Origin: Quillaja saponaria
Lineage: Eukaryota; Streptophyta; Magnoliopsida; Fabales; Quillajaceae
Length of the DNA stretch: 64,000 nucleotides
Assembly (NCBI GenBank): GCA_029379385.1
Contig: CM055605.1
Location: 1-64,000 of the forward strand
Direction of reading: 5' to 3'
The position numbers were made by a program, and so were the translations under genes. The notes beneath the pieces are model-generated. The model made no database searches and was not told the origin of the DNA. It was given only the letters and a program-made list of their open reading frames with translations. Shown piece by piece: positions 11,835 through 26,084 of the stretch; the stretch's first letter is position 1; every line of letters begins with the position of its first letter.

Positions 11835-12565
11835 CCTTGTGTGAACAGTAACCCCCCTTATGGGCCCAGGCCCAACCATGGTTTGACCGAGCCGGGATAT
11901 GGTATGCCCGGGCCTTAGATGGGCCTTGTGTGAACAGTCACCCTTTTTTTATGGGCCCGGGCCCAACAATTGTTTTACCGGGCCGGGCTTGAGTATGCTC
12001 GGGCCGTGCTATGGTATGCCCGGGCCGTAGATGGGCCTTGGGTGAACAGTAACCCCCTTTATGGGCCCGGGCCCAACAATAGTTTTATTGGGTCTGGCTC
12101 GGGTTTTACCGGGCCGGGCTATGGTATGCCCGGGCCTTAGATGGACCTTGTGTGAACAGTAATTCCCTTTATGGGCCCAGGCCCAACAATGGTTAAACCA
12201 TCGAGTAGGGTTTTCCCGGGGCCTTAGATGGGCCTTGTGTGAACAGTTACCCCTTTATGGGCCGAAATCCAACAATGGTTTTACCGAGCCGGGATATGAT
12301 ATGCCCGGGCCTTAGATGGGCCTTGTGTGAATAGTAACTTCCTTTATGGGCCCAAGCCCAACAACAATTTTATTGGGTCTGGCTCGGGTTTTTACCGGGC
12401 CGGGCTATGGTATGCCCGGGCTTTAGATTGGCCTTGTGTGAACAGTAACCCCCTTTATGGGCCCAGGCCCAACAATGGTTTTTACCGGGCTAGGCTTCGG
12501 TTTTACCAGGCCAGGCTATGCTTTACCCGAGCCTTAGATTGGCCTTGTGTGAACAGTAACCTCAC
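11835..12565 (+). repeat. GC-rich tandem array (copy B), one subunit short
   Basis: Same array as in copy A, but only one of the two leading 89-bp subunits (the TTTGACCGAGCCGGGATATGG type) is present. Its length is 731 bp instead of about 816. This is a clean one-subunit contraction. Confidence 0.87.
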
Positions 12566-14127
12566 TTCTAACCCCAAGACAAGATTTAACTTAGGCGTTA
12601 ACTTAAGTATGAATAAACACCAGGTTGGCCAGAGCACACCAGTTAGGTGTAGCGAGAGACCGAGTAGGGTTCACCCATATCCTCAAAGGGCTCAGATTGG
12701 ACTACAACCCCACCACTATAACCCAACTCCCAACTTTGGTAAAGATAGGGACGAGGTTGGCCAAACACACAAGTTAGGTGTAGCATGGCACCAAATAATG
12801 TTCATCCAGACTCTCCAAGGCTTTACAACCTAACCCAGCTCCCAACTTCAGTGAAGACGAGGACAAGGTTGGCCCAAACACACTAATTAGGTGTAGAAAG
12901 GGACCGAATAGGGTTCACCTAGACTCTCCTAGGGCTTAGAAGCCAACCCAGCACCCAACAGCATTCAAGATGAGGACGAGGTTGGCCCAAACACACCAGT
13001 TAGGTGTAGCAAGGCATCGAGTAGGGTTCATCCACACTCTCCAAGGGTTAGAAGGCAACCCAGCACCCAACTGGATCCAAGAAGGGGACGAGGTTACACT
13101 AAACACAACTTCAGTGAAGACGAGGACGAGGTTGGCCCATTCACACCAGTTAGGTGTAGCAGGACCTCGACTAGGGTTACCCAGACTCTCCAAGGGTTTA
13201 GAAGCCAACCCAGCTCCCAACTTAGCCAAGATGAGGACGAGGTTGGCCCATCCACACTAGTTAGGTGTAGCAGGACCTCGAGTAGGGTTCACACACACTC
13301 CCCAAGGGTTTAGAAGCCGACTCAGCTCCCAACTTAAGCCAAGATGGGGATGAGGTTGGCCCATCCACACTAGTTAGTTGTAGCAGGCCCTCGAATACGG
13401 TTCACACACACTCCCCAAGTGTTTAGAAGCCGAACCAACTCCCAACTTAAGCCAAGATGAGGACGAGGTTGGCCCATCCACACCAGTTAGGTGTAGCAGG
13501 CCCTCGAGTAGGGTTCACACACACTCCCCAAAGAGTTTAGAAGCCGTTCTCAGCTCCCAACTTAAGCCAAGATGGGGACGAGGTTGGCCCATCCACACTA
13601 GTTAGGTGTAGCAGGCCCTCGAATACGGTTCACACACACTCCCCAAGTGTTTAGAAGCCGAACCAACTCCCAACTTAAGCCAAGATGAGGACGAGGTTGG
13701 CCCATCCACACCAGTTAAGTGTAGCAGGCCCTCGAGTAGGGTTCACACACAATCCCCAAAGGGTTTAGAAGCCGACTCAGCTCCCAACTTAAGCCAAGAT
13801 GGGGACGAGGTTGGCCCATCCACACCAGTTAGGTGTAGCAGGCCCTCGAGTAGGGTTCACACAAACTCCCCAAGGGTTTAGAAGCCGACCCAGCTCCCAA
13901 CTTAAGCCAAGATGAGGACGAGGTTGGCCCATCCAAACTAGTTAGGTGTAGCAGGCCCTCGAGTAGGGTTCACACACACTCCCCAAGGGTTTAGAAGCCG
14001 ACTTAGCTCCCAACTTAAGCCAAGATGGGACTAGGTGGGCCCATACACACCAGTTAGGTGTAGCAGGCCCTCGAGTAGGGTTCACCCACCCTCTCCAAGT
14101 GTTTAGATCCCGCACACCACGATCACA
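12566..14127 (+). repeat. 113-bp tandem array (copy B)
   Basis: Same subunit order and number as copy A, with single-base indels that break open frames present in other copies. This argues against any coding role. Confidence 0.9.
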
Positions 14128-14195
14128 CCTAACCCTAACCCTAACCCTAACCCTAACCCTAACCTAACCCTAACCGTAACCCTAACCCTAACCCT
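14128..14195 (-). repeat. Interstitial (TTAGGG)n-type tract (copy B)
   Basis: Same tract with one more hexamer than copy A; it keeps the CCTAA slip and the CCGTAA variant. Confidence 0.92.
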
Positions 14196-16459
14196 ACAAG
14201 TCCAACAAAAATTTGCCTAAGTCCCCAAAAATGGTTGAAAAAATCCCAAAAAATCACAAAAAATTCAAAAAAAATTGCAACACGTAAATTCAACCTTTCT
14301 AAACAACCCTAAATGCATGCAACCCTTCAAGTCTATTTTTCCAAAAAAAAAAAAAAAAAAAAAAAAAAACCAACCCTAGCTCTTAGCCAATTGTTAGGGA
14401 ATTGTTAAGCAATTGTTAAGCACGTAAGGCCAATGGTTGGTCATCTCACAAAAAGGCCAACGTGGCAACCCCAAAATGCATAGCACCCACTCCCGTCCAT
14501 TCCTACCTATCCAAAACACATGAAAACTTAGAAAGTGTGATCTCACATCCATAAAATGACCAAAACTCGCACCACCAAACGTAGGGGCATTTCGGTCATT
14601 TCACCGAAAATCACAAAAAACAGTAATGGGATGACATGACCCAATTTCAACCGCTTAAAACAATTACACAAACGCTCCAAACAGCGGCATCACCAAAAAT
14701 TGGACCGCCGGTAGGCAAAGTGTCGAGAAACGAGCACAGGGGCAAATCGGTCATTTCACAAGATAGGGCAAAAGTCACCCAAAAGTGGTGGAAACCTAAT
14801 TCTGAGCATGCGAAGCCAACCCTAGGGCCCTGGAGGGGTAAAAGGGTCATTGAGCGCGCCCAAAAAGGATGCCTTGTTTTGTGGATGGGAGTAGTTTGTG
14901 TTTGAAACTTTGGAGATGCATAACTTTGTGCTCGGGTGTCCGAATCAGGCGTTTTTTTTTTTTCATTGCGCATAACTTTTCAAGATCTACAACGGGTCAA
15001 TCTATGACAGATTGGGATTTTTTTCGACCCCGAAATCATTTTTTTACCCCTCCAAATAGTATTTTTTTGCCTCAGTTGACTTTTTTGGCACTTTGACCCC
15101 ATTTTTCTCCAACCCGCCAGACCCCAATCAAAATTCAAAAAAATGATTCATAGATGCCTTCCCAGAGACCAATAATCTGGCACCCCCTTGCCCTACTTCG
15201 AAAATTATTTTTTTTTTGCCTACGGCCTACACACAATTTCATTATTTTATGTGATTTTTTTTTCCCTTTTTTTTCCCCATTATTTTTTTCTCGTGCCCTT
15301 TCACTCCCTCTTGATCGCCAAACAAAAAGTGCATTCATTTACCTCACCCATAATTCTGGAAAATTCCCCAAAATGTTCCCAGCGGGTGATTTTTATGCTC
15401 ACCACACCACCTTGCACCCATTATTTTATGTGTCTTTTTTTCCCCAAAAATTTTTCTCTTATTTTTTTTTCATACACTTCAATCCCTTCTACATGACCAT
15501 GTAACCCTTGTGTTCATTGACCGCTCCTATAATTCACAAAAAATCGCCAAAAACAGCCCCGTTGCCATTTTCTGGACGTGCAAAACCATCCAATTTTGCC
15601 CACCTTCTTTCTTTTCCCCAATTCCTTCTATTCCAGCCACACAATATACACACCAACATTCCAATCAATATAAGGTCACTTAAATGAATGGGGTAAATAT
15701 AGTGAATGGGATGAATATAGTGAATATAGTGAACATAGTGAATATAGTGAATATAGTGAACATAGTGAACATAGTGAATATAGTGAACATAGTGAATATA
15801 GTGAATGGGATGAATATAGTGAATGGGCTGAATAGGATCAATTACTACAATTTTTTTTTCTTTTGGGATAATCGATCCTAGTGAGATAATCGATTCTCGA
15901 AATTGACAACAAAATCGAATATCGAATTTGGCGGGATAATCGAATATCGAATTTGGAGGGATACTCGATTTTCAAATTTCGCGAGATACTCGATATTTCA
16001 TATTTGGCGGGATACTCGATTATCATACTTGGCGGGATAATCGATTTTCAAATTTAATGCATGGGATTACAGTTTGCATGCATGCATGGGATTCATTAGG
16101 GTTTGCATGCATGCATGCATGGGAATTAAGGTTTCAATGCATGGGAATATGACGAATGTGATGTGATGTGGTGAATGGAAATATTAGAGTGAATATCATG
16201 AATTAGGTGAATCACACAAATGGAATGAACATAGTGAATGGGATGAACATAGTGAGTAGGATGAACATAGTGAGTAGGATGAACATAGTGAGTAGGTCAC
16301 TTAAATGAATGGGGTAAATATATTAAATGGGGTGAATATAGTGAATATAGTGAACATACCAAACATAGTGAATATAGTGAACATACCAAATATAGTGAAT
16401 ATATAGTAAATATAGTGAATGGGTTGAATAGAATCAATTACTACAATTTATTTTTTTTT

Positions 16460-16736
16460 GGTGGGATAATCGATTTTCAAATTTAGCAAGATAGTCGATT
16501 TTCAAATTTCGCGAGATAATCGATTTTCAAAATTGCCAACAAAATCGAATATCGAATTTGGCCGAATAATCGATTTTCAAATTTGGCCGGATAATCGATT
16601 TTCATATTTGGCCGGATAATCGATTTTCACATTTGGCCGGATAATCGATTTTCATATTTGGCCGGATAATCGATTTTCGTATTTGGCCGAATAATCGATT
16701 TTCATATTTGGCCGGATACTCGATTTTCATATTTAT
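16460..16736 (+). repeat. 25-bp ATCGAT array, second block (copy B)
   Basis: An exact 25-bp period (ATAATCGATTTTCATATTTGG plus CCGG) can be measured at 16566, 16591 and 16616. The array spans about ten units. It is present at 26670-26950 (copy C) and 36895-37172 (copy D), and missing from copy A because of the 9660 deletion. Confidence 0.9.
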
Positions 16737-17210
16737 GCGATTATGGTTTGCATGCATGCATGGGAATGATTGGGGTTTGCATGCATGGGAATTATTAGGG
16801 CTTGCATGCATGCATGGGAATGATTGGGGTTTGCATGCATGCATGGGAATTCTTAGGCCTTGCATGCATGCATGGGAATTATTAGGCCTTACATGCATGC
16901 ATTGGAATTATTAGGCCTTGCATGCATGCATGCATGGGAATTCTCAGGCCTTGCATGCATGCATGGGAATTATTAGGCCTTGCATGCATGCATGCATGGG
17001 AATTCTTAGGCCTTGCATGCATGGATGGGAATTCTTAGGCTTTGCATGCATGCATGGATGGGAATTCTTAGGCCTTGCATGCATGCATGGGAATTCTTAG
17101 GCCTTGCATGCATGCATGCATGGGAATTATTAGGCTTTGCATGCATGCATAGGAATTATTAGGCCTTGCATGCATGCATGCATGGGAATTAGGGTTTGCA
17201 TGCATGGGAT
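16737..17210 (+). repeat. GGGAATTC / AGGCCT array (copy B)
   Basis: Units of about 30-36 bp read GCATGCATGCATGGGAATT(C/A)TTAGGCCTT, carrying EcoRI and StuI sites next to the GCATGC core. Here the telomere-like TTAGGG is changed to TTAGGC. Counterparts at 26950-27410 (C) and 37180-37580 (D) have lost about 12 and about 50 bp respectively, so the array is shrinking or growing by whole units among otherwise near-identical copies. Confidence 0.87.
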
Positions 17211-17320
17211 TCATTAAGGTTTGCATGCATGCATGGGAATATGATGAATGTGATGTAGTGAATTGAAATATTAGAGTGAATATGATGAATTAGGTGAGTG
17301 AACGGAAATATTACATGCCA

Positions 17321-17690
17321 TGAATGGGATGACCTAATTGGATGGAATGACCTAATTGGATGGAATGACCTAATTGGATGGAATGACCTAATTGGATGGA
17401 ATGACCTAATTGTATGGAATGACCTAATTGCATGGAATGACCTACTTGCATGGGATAACTTAATTGCATGAACATAGTGAATGGGATGAACATAGTGAGT
17501 GGGATGAACATAGTGAGTGGGATGAACATAGTGAATGGGATGAACATAGTGAATGGGATGAACATAGTGAATGGGATGAATATAGTCAGTAGGATGAATA
17601 TAGTGAGTGGGATGAATAAATATAGTGAGTGGGATGAATAAATATAGTGAGTGGGATGAATATAGTGAGTGGGATGGATGAATGGAAGTA
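17321..17690 (+). repeat. Two 18-bp minisatellites (copy B)
   Basis: First come about eight units of ATGGAATGACCTAATTGG, then units of GAACATAGTGAATGGGAT and its GAGTGGGAT variants. Counterparts are 27533-27900 and 37704-38097. They create a 143-codon open frame on the minus strand made of Met-Phe-Ile-Pro-Phe-Thr and Gln-Leu-Gly-His-Ser-Ile repeats. This is an artefact of an 18-base period and not a gene. Confidence 0.88.
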
Positions 17691-17740
17691 ATGGGATGAA
17701 TTTATTGCATGGGATTAGAGTGTAACTTTTGGCGGGAAAC

Positions 17741-20700
17741 AAACACTAACCATAATAATGTTCTTTTATTAGGGTTTGCATGCATGGGATTCATTAGGGT
17801 TTGCATGCATGCATGGGATTCATTAGGGTTTTCATGCATGGGGTGAATGGGGTGAATAGGGTGAATATGGTGAATGAGATGAATATAGTGAGTGGGATGA
17901 ATGAAATGAATATAGTGAATGGGATGAATTTATTGCATGGGATTAGGGTGTAACTTTTGCCGGGAAACAAACCCTAACAATAATATTATTCTTTTCTAAG
18001 GGTTTCCATGCATCACATTAGGGTTCCAAGCATGGGATTATGGTTTCCATGCATGGGATTATGGTTTCCATGCATGGCTTTAGGGTTTGCATGCATGAGT
18101 TTACGCTTTATATTTTTATAATATTGGATGAATTTATTGCATGGGTCTAGGGTGTAACTTTTGGCGGGAAACTATTATTCTTTTATTAGGGTTTACATGC
18201 ATGGCTTTAGAGGTTGATGACAATATTGGAGTGAATGGCTTTAGGCTTTGCATTGCGTCAAACTAGGGTGTAACTTAGGGTAAACATTCATGGGATTAGG
18301 GATTCCATTCATGGAATTAAGGTTGCATGCATGACATTAGGGTTTTCGTGCATAAGATTACGGTTTGCATGCATGCATAGGTTTAGGGTTGCTTGTTTGG
18401 GTTTAGGGTTGCATGCATGGATTTAAAGTTGCATGCTTGGGTTTAGAGTTGCATGCATGAGTTTACGGTTGCATGAATGGGTTTAGGGTTGCATGCATCA
18501 GTTTACGGTTGCATGAAAGGGTTTAGGGTTGCATGCATCAGTTTACGATTTGCATGCATTGCTTTAAGGTTTGCATGCATGGCTTTAGGGGTTGATGGAA
18601 ATATTGGAGTCAATACGGTGAATGCAAATATGGGTGTGAATCTAATGAATGAGTTGAATTTATTACATGAGATTTTGATGCCATTTTTTGCGGCAAAATT
18701 ATAAATTACAAATTTATAACATAGGATAAATTATTGGAAGGGACTAGGGTGTAACTTTCGGCGGGAAACTCTCCCTAACCATAATATTACATACATTCAT
18801 GCATGGCTTTAGGGTTTCATGCATGCATGAGTTTAGCCTCCGCATGCATGTGGACATGGCTTTAGGGTTGCATGCATGCACGCCTTTAGGGTTTCATGCA
18901 TGCATGAGTTTAGCCTTTGCATGCATGTGGACATGGCTTTAGGGTTGCATGCACGCACGCCTTTATAGTTGCATGCATGCATGAGTTTAGTCTTTGCATG
19001 CATGTGGACATGGCTTTAGGGTTGCATGCATGCATGCCTTTAAGGTTGCATCCATGGCTTTATGGTTACATGCATGCATGCATGGTTTTAGGGTATGCAT
19101 GCATGCATGGTTTTATGGTATGCATGCATGCATGGCTTTAGGGTATGCATGCATGCATGGCTTTAGGGTTTGCATGCATGCATGGCTTTAGGGTTTGATG
19201 GAAATATTAGAGTGAATAGGGTGAATGACATGGATTAGAACATTGGAGTGAATAAGGTGAATGGCTTTAGGCTTTGCATGCATGGCTTTATACATTTTCC
19301 TTGCATGCATGGGTTGAGTTTTGCATGCATGCATGGCTTTAAGGTTGCATGCATGCATGCCTTCATGGTTGCATGCATGCGTTTAGGCTTTGCATGCATG
19401 TATGACTTTAGGGTTTGCATGCAAGCATTCTTCACTTTAGGGTTTACATGCATGCATGGCTTGAGTTTTGCATGCATGCATGGCTTTAGGGTTGCATGCC
19501 TTCATGGTTGCATGCATGAGTTTCGGCTTTGCATGCATGAGTTTCGGCTTTGCATGCATGTATGACTTTAGGGTTTGCATGCAAGCATTCTTAACTTTAG
19601 GGTTTACATGCATGCATGGCTTTAGGGTTTCCATGCATGCATTATGCACTTTAGGGTTTACATGCATGCATCCATGCCTTTAGGGTTTTCGTTCATGCAT
19701 GCATCCATGGCTTTAGGGTTTTCATGCATGCATCCATGGATGGAATTAGAGTTTGCATGCATGAATGGAATTAAGGTTTATATGCATGCATGGATAACAT
19801 TAGGGTTTGCATGCATGCATCCATGGCTTTAGGGTTTGCATGCTTGCATTCTTCACATTAGGGTTTGCATGCTTGCATTCTTCACCTTAGGGTTTGCATG
19901 CTTGCATTCTTCACTTTAGGGTTTACATGCATGCATGGATGGCATTAGGGGTTTCATGCATGCATCCATGGCTTTAGGTGTAACTTTTGGCGGCAAACTA
20001 ACCCTAACTATAATATTATTCTTTTCTTAAGGTTTCCATGCATGGGGATTAGGGTTTATGGTTACATGCATGGGTTTAGGGTTGCATGCATGACTTAAAG
20101 GTTTGCATGCATGGGTTTGGGGTTGCATGCATGACTTAAAGGTTTGCATGCATGACTTTCGGATTTGCATGCATGACTTTCGGATTTGCATGCATGGCTT
20201 TAGGGTTTCCATGCATGGCTTTAGGGTTGCATGCATGACTTAAAGGTTTGCTTGCATCACTTTAGGGTTTGCATGCATGCATGCATGCATGCATTTAGGG
20301 GTTGATGTAAATATTGGAGTGAACGGGGTGAATGCAAATATTGGTGTGAATCGAATGAATGAGTTTAATTTATTGCATGGGACTACGGTGTAACTTTTGG
20401 CGGGAAACCATCCCTAACCATAATATTACATGCATTCATGCATGGTTTTAGGGTTTGCATGCATGTATTCTTGGCTTTAGGCTTTGCATGCATGCATGTA
20501 TTCTAGGCTTTAGGGTTTGAACGCATGCATGGCTTTAGGGTTGCATGCATGAGTTTAGGCTTTGCATTTATGCATGTGGGCATGGCTTTCGGGTTGCATG
20601 CATGGCTTTATGGTTGCATGCATGCATGTGGGTATGGCTTTATGGTTGCATGCATGCATGTGGGTATGGCTTTAAGGTTGCATGCTTGCATATGGGTATA

Positions 20701-21098
20701 GCTTTAAGGTTGCATGCATGGCTCTATGGTTGTATGCATGCATGAGTTTAGACTTTGCATGCATCCATGCTTACATGCATGGCTTTAGGGTTGCATGCAA
20801 GCATTCTTCACTTTAGGGTTTGCATGCATGCATTCTTCACTTTAGGGTTTTCATGCATGCATTCTTCACTTTAGGGTTTTCATGCATGCATCCGTGGCTT
20901 TAGGGTTTACATGCATGCATGGATGGAAGGAATTAAGGTTTACATGCATGCATGGTTAAGTTTTTGCATGCATACATGCATCCATGGTTTTAGGGTTTGC
21001 ATGCATGCATGCATCCATGGCATTAGTGAATGGGTTGAATTTATTACATACCATTTAGGTGTAACTTTTGGCGGGAAACTAGGGTTTGCATGCATGGG
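17741..21098 (+). repeat. GCATGC / TTTAGGG block spanning the B-C unit boundary
   Basis: The telo-like repeats run without interruption from the end of copy B into copy C, so the unit start chosen at 19207 is a convenience and not a structural boundary. Interspersed are GTGAATGGGGTGAAT-type stretches and TTGGCGGGAAA motifs followed by AACCCTAACCATAATATTA. Confidence 0.88.
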
Positions 21099-21972
21099 AT
21101 TATGCCCAACATACCACCTTGCACCCATTATTTCATGTTTGTTTTGTTCCAATATATTTTTTTCCTTATTTTTTTTTCATACACTTCAATCCCTTCTACA
21201 CGACCATATAAAACTTGTATTCATTGACCACTCCTATAATTCACAAAAAATCGCCAAAATCTACCCCGTGGCCATTTTTCTGCCATGCAAAACATTTAAA
21301 TTTCGCTACTTTGTTTTTTTTTCCCCAATTCCTTCTCTTCCACCCACAAATATACACAGCAACATTTTAATCAATATGGGGTCACTCAATTGAATGGGGT
21401 GAATATAGAAAATATAGTAAATGGGGTCAATGTGATGAATGGGCTTAATGGGATGAATGGGGTGAATAGGGGGAATAGGGTGAATATTGTAAATGGGGTG
21501 ATTGGGGTCAATGTAAAAATTAGAGTGAACGGGTTGAATTTATTACATGGGATTTAGGTGTAACTTTTGGCGGGAAAATTATAAATTACAAATTTAAAGC
21601 ATAGGATAAATTTTTTGCATGGGACTAGGGTGTAACTTTCGGCGGGAAACTCTCCCTAACCCTAAAATTATTCTTTTCTTAAGGTTTACATGCATTGGAT
21701 TAGGGTTTGCATGCATGGTTTTAGGGTTTGCATGCATGCATGCATGGTTTTTAGGGTTTGCATGGATGCATTCTTGGCTTTAGGGTTTGCATGCATGACT
21801 TTAAGGCTTTGCATGCATGCATGACTTTAGGGTTTGCATGCATGCATGCATTCTTCACTTTAGGGTTTACATGCATGCATGCATGGATGGCATTAGGGTT
21901 TTCATGCATGCATCCATGGCTTTCGGGTTTACATGCATGCATGAATGGAATTAGGGTTTGCATGCATACATG

Positions 21973-22788
21973 CCTTGTGTGAACAGTAACCCCCCTTATG
22001 GGCCCAGGCCCAACCATGGTTTGACCGAGCCGGGATATGGTATGCCCGGGCCTTAGATGGGCCTTGTGTGAACAGTAACCCCCTTATGGGCCCAGGCCCA
22101 ACAATGGTTTGACCGAGCAGGGATATGGTATGCCCGGGCCTTAGATGGGCCTTGTGTGAACAGTCACCCTTTTTTTATGGGCCCGGGCCCAACAATTGTT
22201 TTACCGGGCCGGGCTTGAGTATGCTCGGGCCGTGCTATGGTATGCCCGGGCCGTAGATGGGCCTTGGGTGAACAGTAACCCCCTTTATGGGCCCGGGCCC
22301 AACAATAGTTTTATTGGGTCTGGCTCGGGTTTTACCGGGCCGGGCTATGGTATGCCCGGGCCTTAGATGGACCTTGTGTGAACAGTAATTCCCTTTATGG
22401 GCCCAGGCCCAACAATGGTTAAACCATCGAGTAGGGTTTTCCCGGGCCTTAGATGGGCCTTGTGTGAACAGTTACCCCTTTATGGGCCGAAATCCAACAA
22501 TGGTTTTACCGAGCCGGGATATGATATGCCCGGGCCTTAGATGGGCCTTGTGTGAATAGTAACTTCCTTTATGGGCCCAAGCCCAACAACAATTTTATTG
22601 GGTCTGGCTCGGGTTTTACCGGGCCGGGCTATGGTATGCCCGGGCTTTAGATTGGCCTTGTGTGAACAGTAACCCCCTTTATGGGCCCAGGCCCAACAAT
22701 GGTTTTACCGGGCTAGGCTTCGGTTTTACCAGGCCAGGCTATGCTTTACCCGAGCCTTAGATTGGCCTTGTGTGAACAGTAACCTCAC
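21973..22788 (+). repeat. GC-rich tandem array (copy C)
   Basis: Full-length version (816 bp) with both leading 89-bp subunits. One G-to-A-type change (GAGCAGGGATATGG at about 22117) distinguishes it from copy D. Confidence 0.87.
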
Positions 22789-24350
22789 TTCTAACCCCAA
22801 GACAAGATTTAACTTAGGCGTTAACTTAAGTATGAATAAACACCAGGTTGGCCAGAGCACACCAGTTAGGTGTAGCGAGAGACCGAGTAGGGTTCACCCA
22901 TATCCTCAAAGGGCTCAGATTGGACTACAACCCCACCACTATAACCCAACTCCCAACTTTGGTAAAGATAGGGACGAGGTTGGCCAAACACACAAGTTAG
23001 GTGTAGCATGGCACCAAATAATGTTCATCCAGACTCTCCAAGGCTTTACAACCTAACCCAGCTCCCAACTTCAGTGAAGACGAGGACAAGGTTGGCCCAA
23101 ACACACTAATTAGGTGTAGAAAGGGACCGAATAGGGTTCACCTAGACTCTCCTAGGGCTTAGAAGCCAACCCAGCACCCAACAGCATTCAAGATGAGGAC
23201 GAGGTTGGCCCAAACACACCAGTTAGGTGTAGCAAGGCATCGAGTAGGGTTCATCCACACTCTCCAAGGGTTAGAAGGCAACCCAGCACCCAACTGGATC
23301 CAAGAAGGGGACGAGGTTACACTAAACACAACTTCAGTGAAGACGAGGACGAGGTTGGCCCATTCACACCAGTTAGGTGTAGCAGGACCTCGACTAGGGT
23401 TACCCAGACTCTCCAAGGGTTTAGAAGCCAACCCAGCTCCCAACTTTAGCCAAGATGAGGACGAGGTTGGCCCATCCACACTAGTTAGGTGTAGCAGGAC
23501 CTCGAGTAGGGTTCACACACACTCCCCAAGGGTTTAGAAGCCGACTCAGCTCCCAACTTAAGCCAAGATGGGGATGAGGTTGGCCCATCCACACTAGTTA
23601 GTTGTAGCAGGCCCTCGAATACGGTTCACACACACTCCCCAAGTGTTTAGAAGCCGAACCAACTCCCAACTTAAGCCAAGATGAGGACGAGGTTGGCCCA
23701 TCCACACCAGTTAGGTGTAGCAGGCCCTCGAGTAGGGTTCACACACACTCCCCAAAGAGTTTAGAAGCCGTCTCAGCTCCCAACTTAAGCCAAGATGGGG
23801 ACGAGGTTGGCCCATCCACACTAGTTAGGTGTAGCAGGCCCTCGAATACGGTTCACACACACTCCCCAAGTGTTTAGAAGCCGAACCAACTCCCAACTTA
23901 AGCCAAGATGAGGACGAGGTTGGCCCATCCACACCAGTTAAGTGTAGCAGGCCCTCGAGTAGGGTTCACACACAATCCCCAAAGGGTTTAGAAGCCGACT
24001 CAGCTCCCAACTTAAGCCAAGATGGGGACGAGGTTGGCCCATCCACACCAGTTAGGTGTAGCAGGCCCTCGAGTAGGGTTCACACAAACTCCCCAAGGGT
24101 TTAGAAGCCGACCCAGCTCCCAACTTAAGCCAAGATGAGGACGAGGTTGGCCCATCCAAACTAGTTAGGTGTAGCAGGCCCTCGAGTAGGGTTCACACAC
24201 ACTCCCCAAGGGTTTAGAAGCCGACTTAGCTCCCAACTTAAGCCAAGATGGGACTAGGTGGGCCCATACACACCAGTTAGGTGTAGCAGGCCCTCGAGTA
24301 GGGTTCACCCACCCTCTCCAAGTGTTTAGATCCCGCACACCACGATCACA
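22789..24350 (+). repeat. 113-bp tandem array (copy C)
   Basis: Same subunit order as copies A and B. It ends at GATCCCGCACACCACGATCACA just before the telomere tract. Confidence 0.9.
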
Positions 24351-24413
24351 CCTAACCCTAACCCTAACCCTAACCCTAACCTAACCCTAACCGTAACCCT
24401 AACCCTAACCCTA
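24351..24413 (-). repeat. Interstitial (TTAGGG)n-type tract (copy C)
   Basis: Same tract as copy A, including the CCGTAA variant, which shows it is inherited as part of the unit rather than newly synthesised. Confidence 0.92.
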
Positions 24414-26084
24414 CAAGTCCAACAAAAATTTGCCTAAGTCCCCAAAAATGGTTGAAAAAATCCCAAAAAATCACAAAAAATTCAAAAAAAATTGCAACAC
24501 GTAAATTCAACCTTTCTAAACAACCCTAAATGCATGCAACCCTTCAAGTCTATTTTTCCAAAAAAAAAAAAAAAAAAAAAAAAAAACCAACCCTAGCTCT
24601 TAGCCAATTGTTAGGGAATTGTTAAGCAATTGTTAAGCACGTAAGGCCAATGGTTGGTCATCTCACAAAAAGGCCAACGTGGCAACCCCAAAATGCATAG
24701 CACCCACTCCCGTCCATTCCTACCTATCCAAAACACATGAAAACTTAGAAAGTGTGATCTCACATCCATAAAATGACCAAAACTCGCACCACCAAACGTA
24801 GGGGCATTTCGGTCATTTCACCGAAAATCACAAAAAACAGTAATGGGATGACATGACCCAATTTCAACCGCTTAAAACAATTACACAAACGCTCCAAACA
24901 GCGGCATCACCAAAAATTGGACCGCCGGTAGGCAAAGTGTCGAGAAACGAGCACAGGGGCAAATCGGTCATTTCACAAGATAGGGCAAAAGTCACCCAAA
25001 AGTGGTGGAAACCTAATTCTGAGCATGCGAAGCCAACCCTAGGGCCCTGGAGGGGTAAAAGGGTCATTGAGCGCGCCCAAAAAGGATGCCTTGTTTTGTG
25101 GATGGGAGTAGTTTGTGTTTGAAACTTTGGAGATGCATAACTTTGTGCTCGGGTGTCCGAATCAGGCGTTTTTTTTTTTCATTGCGCATAACTTTTCAAG
25201 ATCTACAACGGGTCAATCTGTGACAGATTGGGATTTTTTTCGACCCCGAAATCATTTTTTTACCCCTCCAAATAGTATTTTTTTGCCTCAGTTGACTTTT
25301 TTTGGCACTTTGACCCCATTTTTCTCCAACCCGCCAGACCCCAATCAAAATTCAAAAAAAATGATTCATAGATGCCTTCCCAGAGACCAATAATCTGGCA
25401 CCCCCTTGCCCTACTTCGAAAATTATTTTTTTTTTTGCCTACGGCCTACACACAATTTCATTATTTTATGTGATTTTTTTTTCCCTTTTTTTTCCCCATT
25501 ATTTTTTCTCGTGCCCTTTCACTCCCTCTTGATCGCCAAACAAAAAGTGCATTCATTTACCTCACCCATAATTCTGGAAAATTCCCCAAAATGTTCCCAG
25601 CGGGTGATTTTTATGCTCACCACACCACCTTGCACCCATTATTTTATGTGTCTTTTTTTCCCCAAAAATTTTTCTCTTATTTTTTTTTCATACACTTCAA
25701 TCCCTTCTACATGACCATGTAACCCTTGTGTTCATTGACCGCTCCTATAATTCACAAAAAATCGCCAAAAACAGCCCCGTTGCCATTTTCTGGACGTGCA
25801 AAACCATCCAATTTTGCCCACCTTCTTTCTTTTCCCCAATTCCTTCTATTCCAGCCACACAATATACACACCAACATTCCAATCAATATAAGGTCACTTA
25901 AATGAATGGGGTAAATATAGTGAATGGGATGAATATAGTGAATATAGTGAACATAGTGAATATAGTGAATATAGTGAACATAGTGAACATAGTGAATATA
26001 GTGAACATAGTGAATATAGTGAATGGGATGAATATAGTGAATGGGCTGAATAGGATCAATTACTACAATTTTTTTTTCTTTTTG

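Larger units (their letters stand above)
9661..19206 (+). repeat. Satellite unit copy B, lacking its first ~590 bp
   Basis: The first base here aligns with 19794 of copy C, so the copy begins inside the GCATGC/TTTAGGG block. From there it is complete and continues through the second ATCGAT array, the GGGAATTC/AGGCCT array and the 18-bp minisatellites. It ends exactly where copy C starts. Confidence 0.9.

Noticed and set aside
17311..17742. A 143-codon minus-strand open frame with hydrophobic repeats, resembling a membrane or antifreeze-like protein
   Set aside because: It is produced by an 18-bp minisatellite, whose period is a multiple of three and so keeps frames open.
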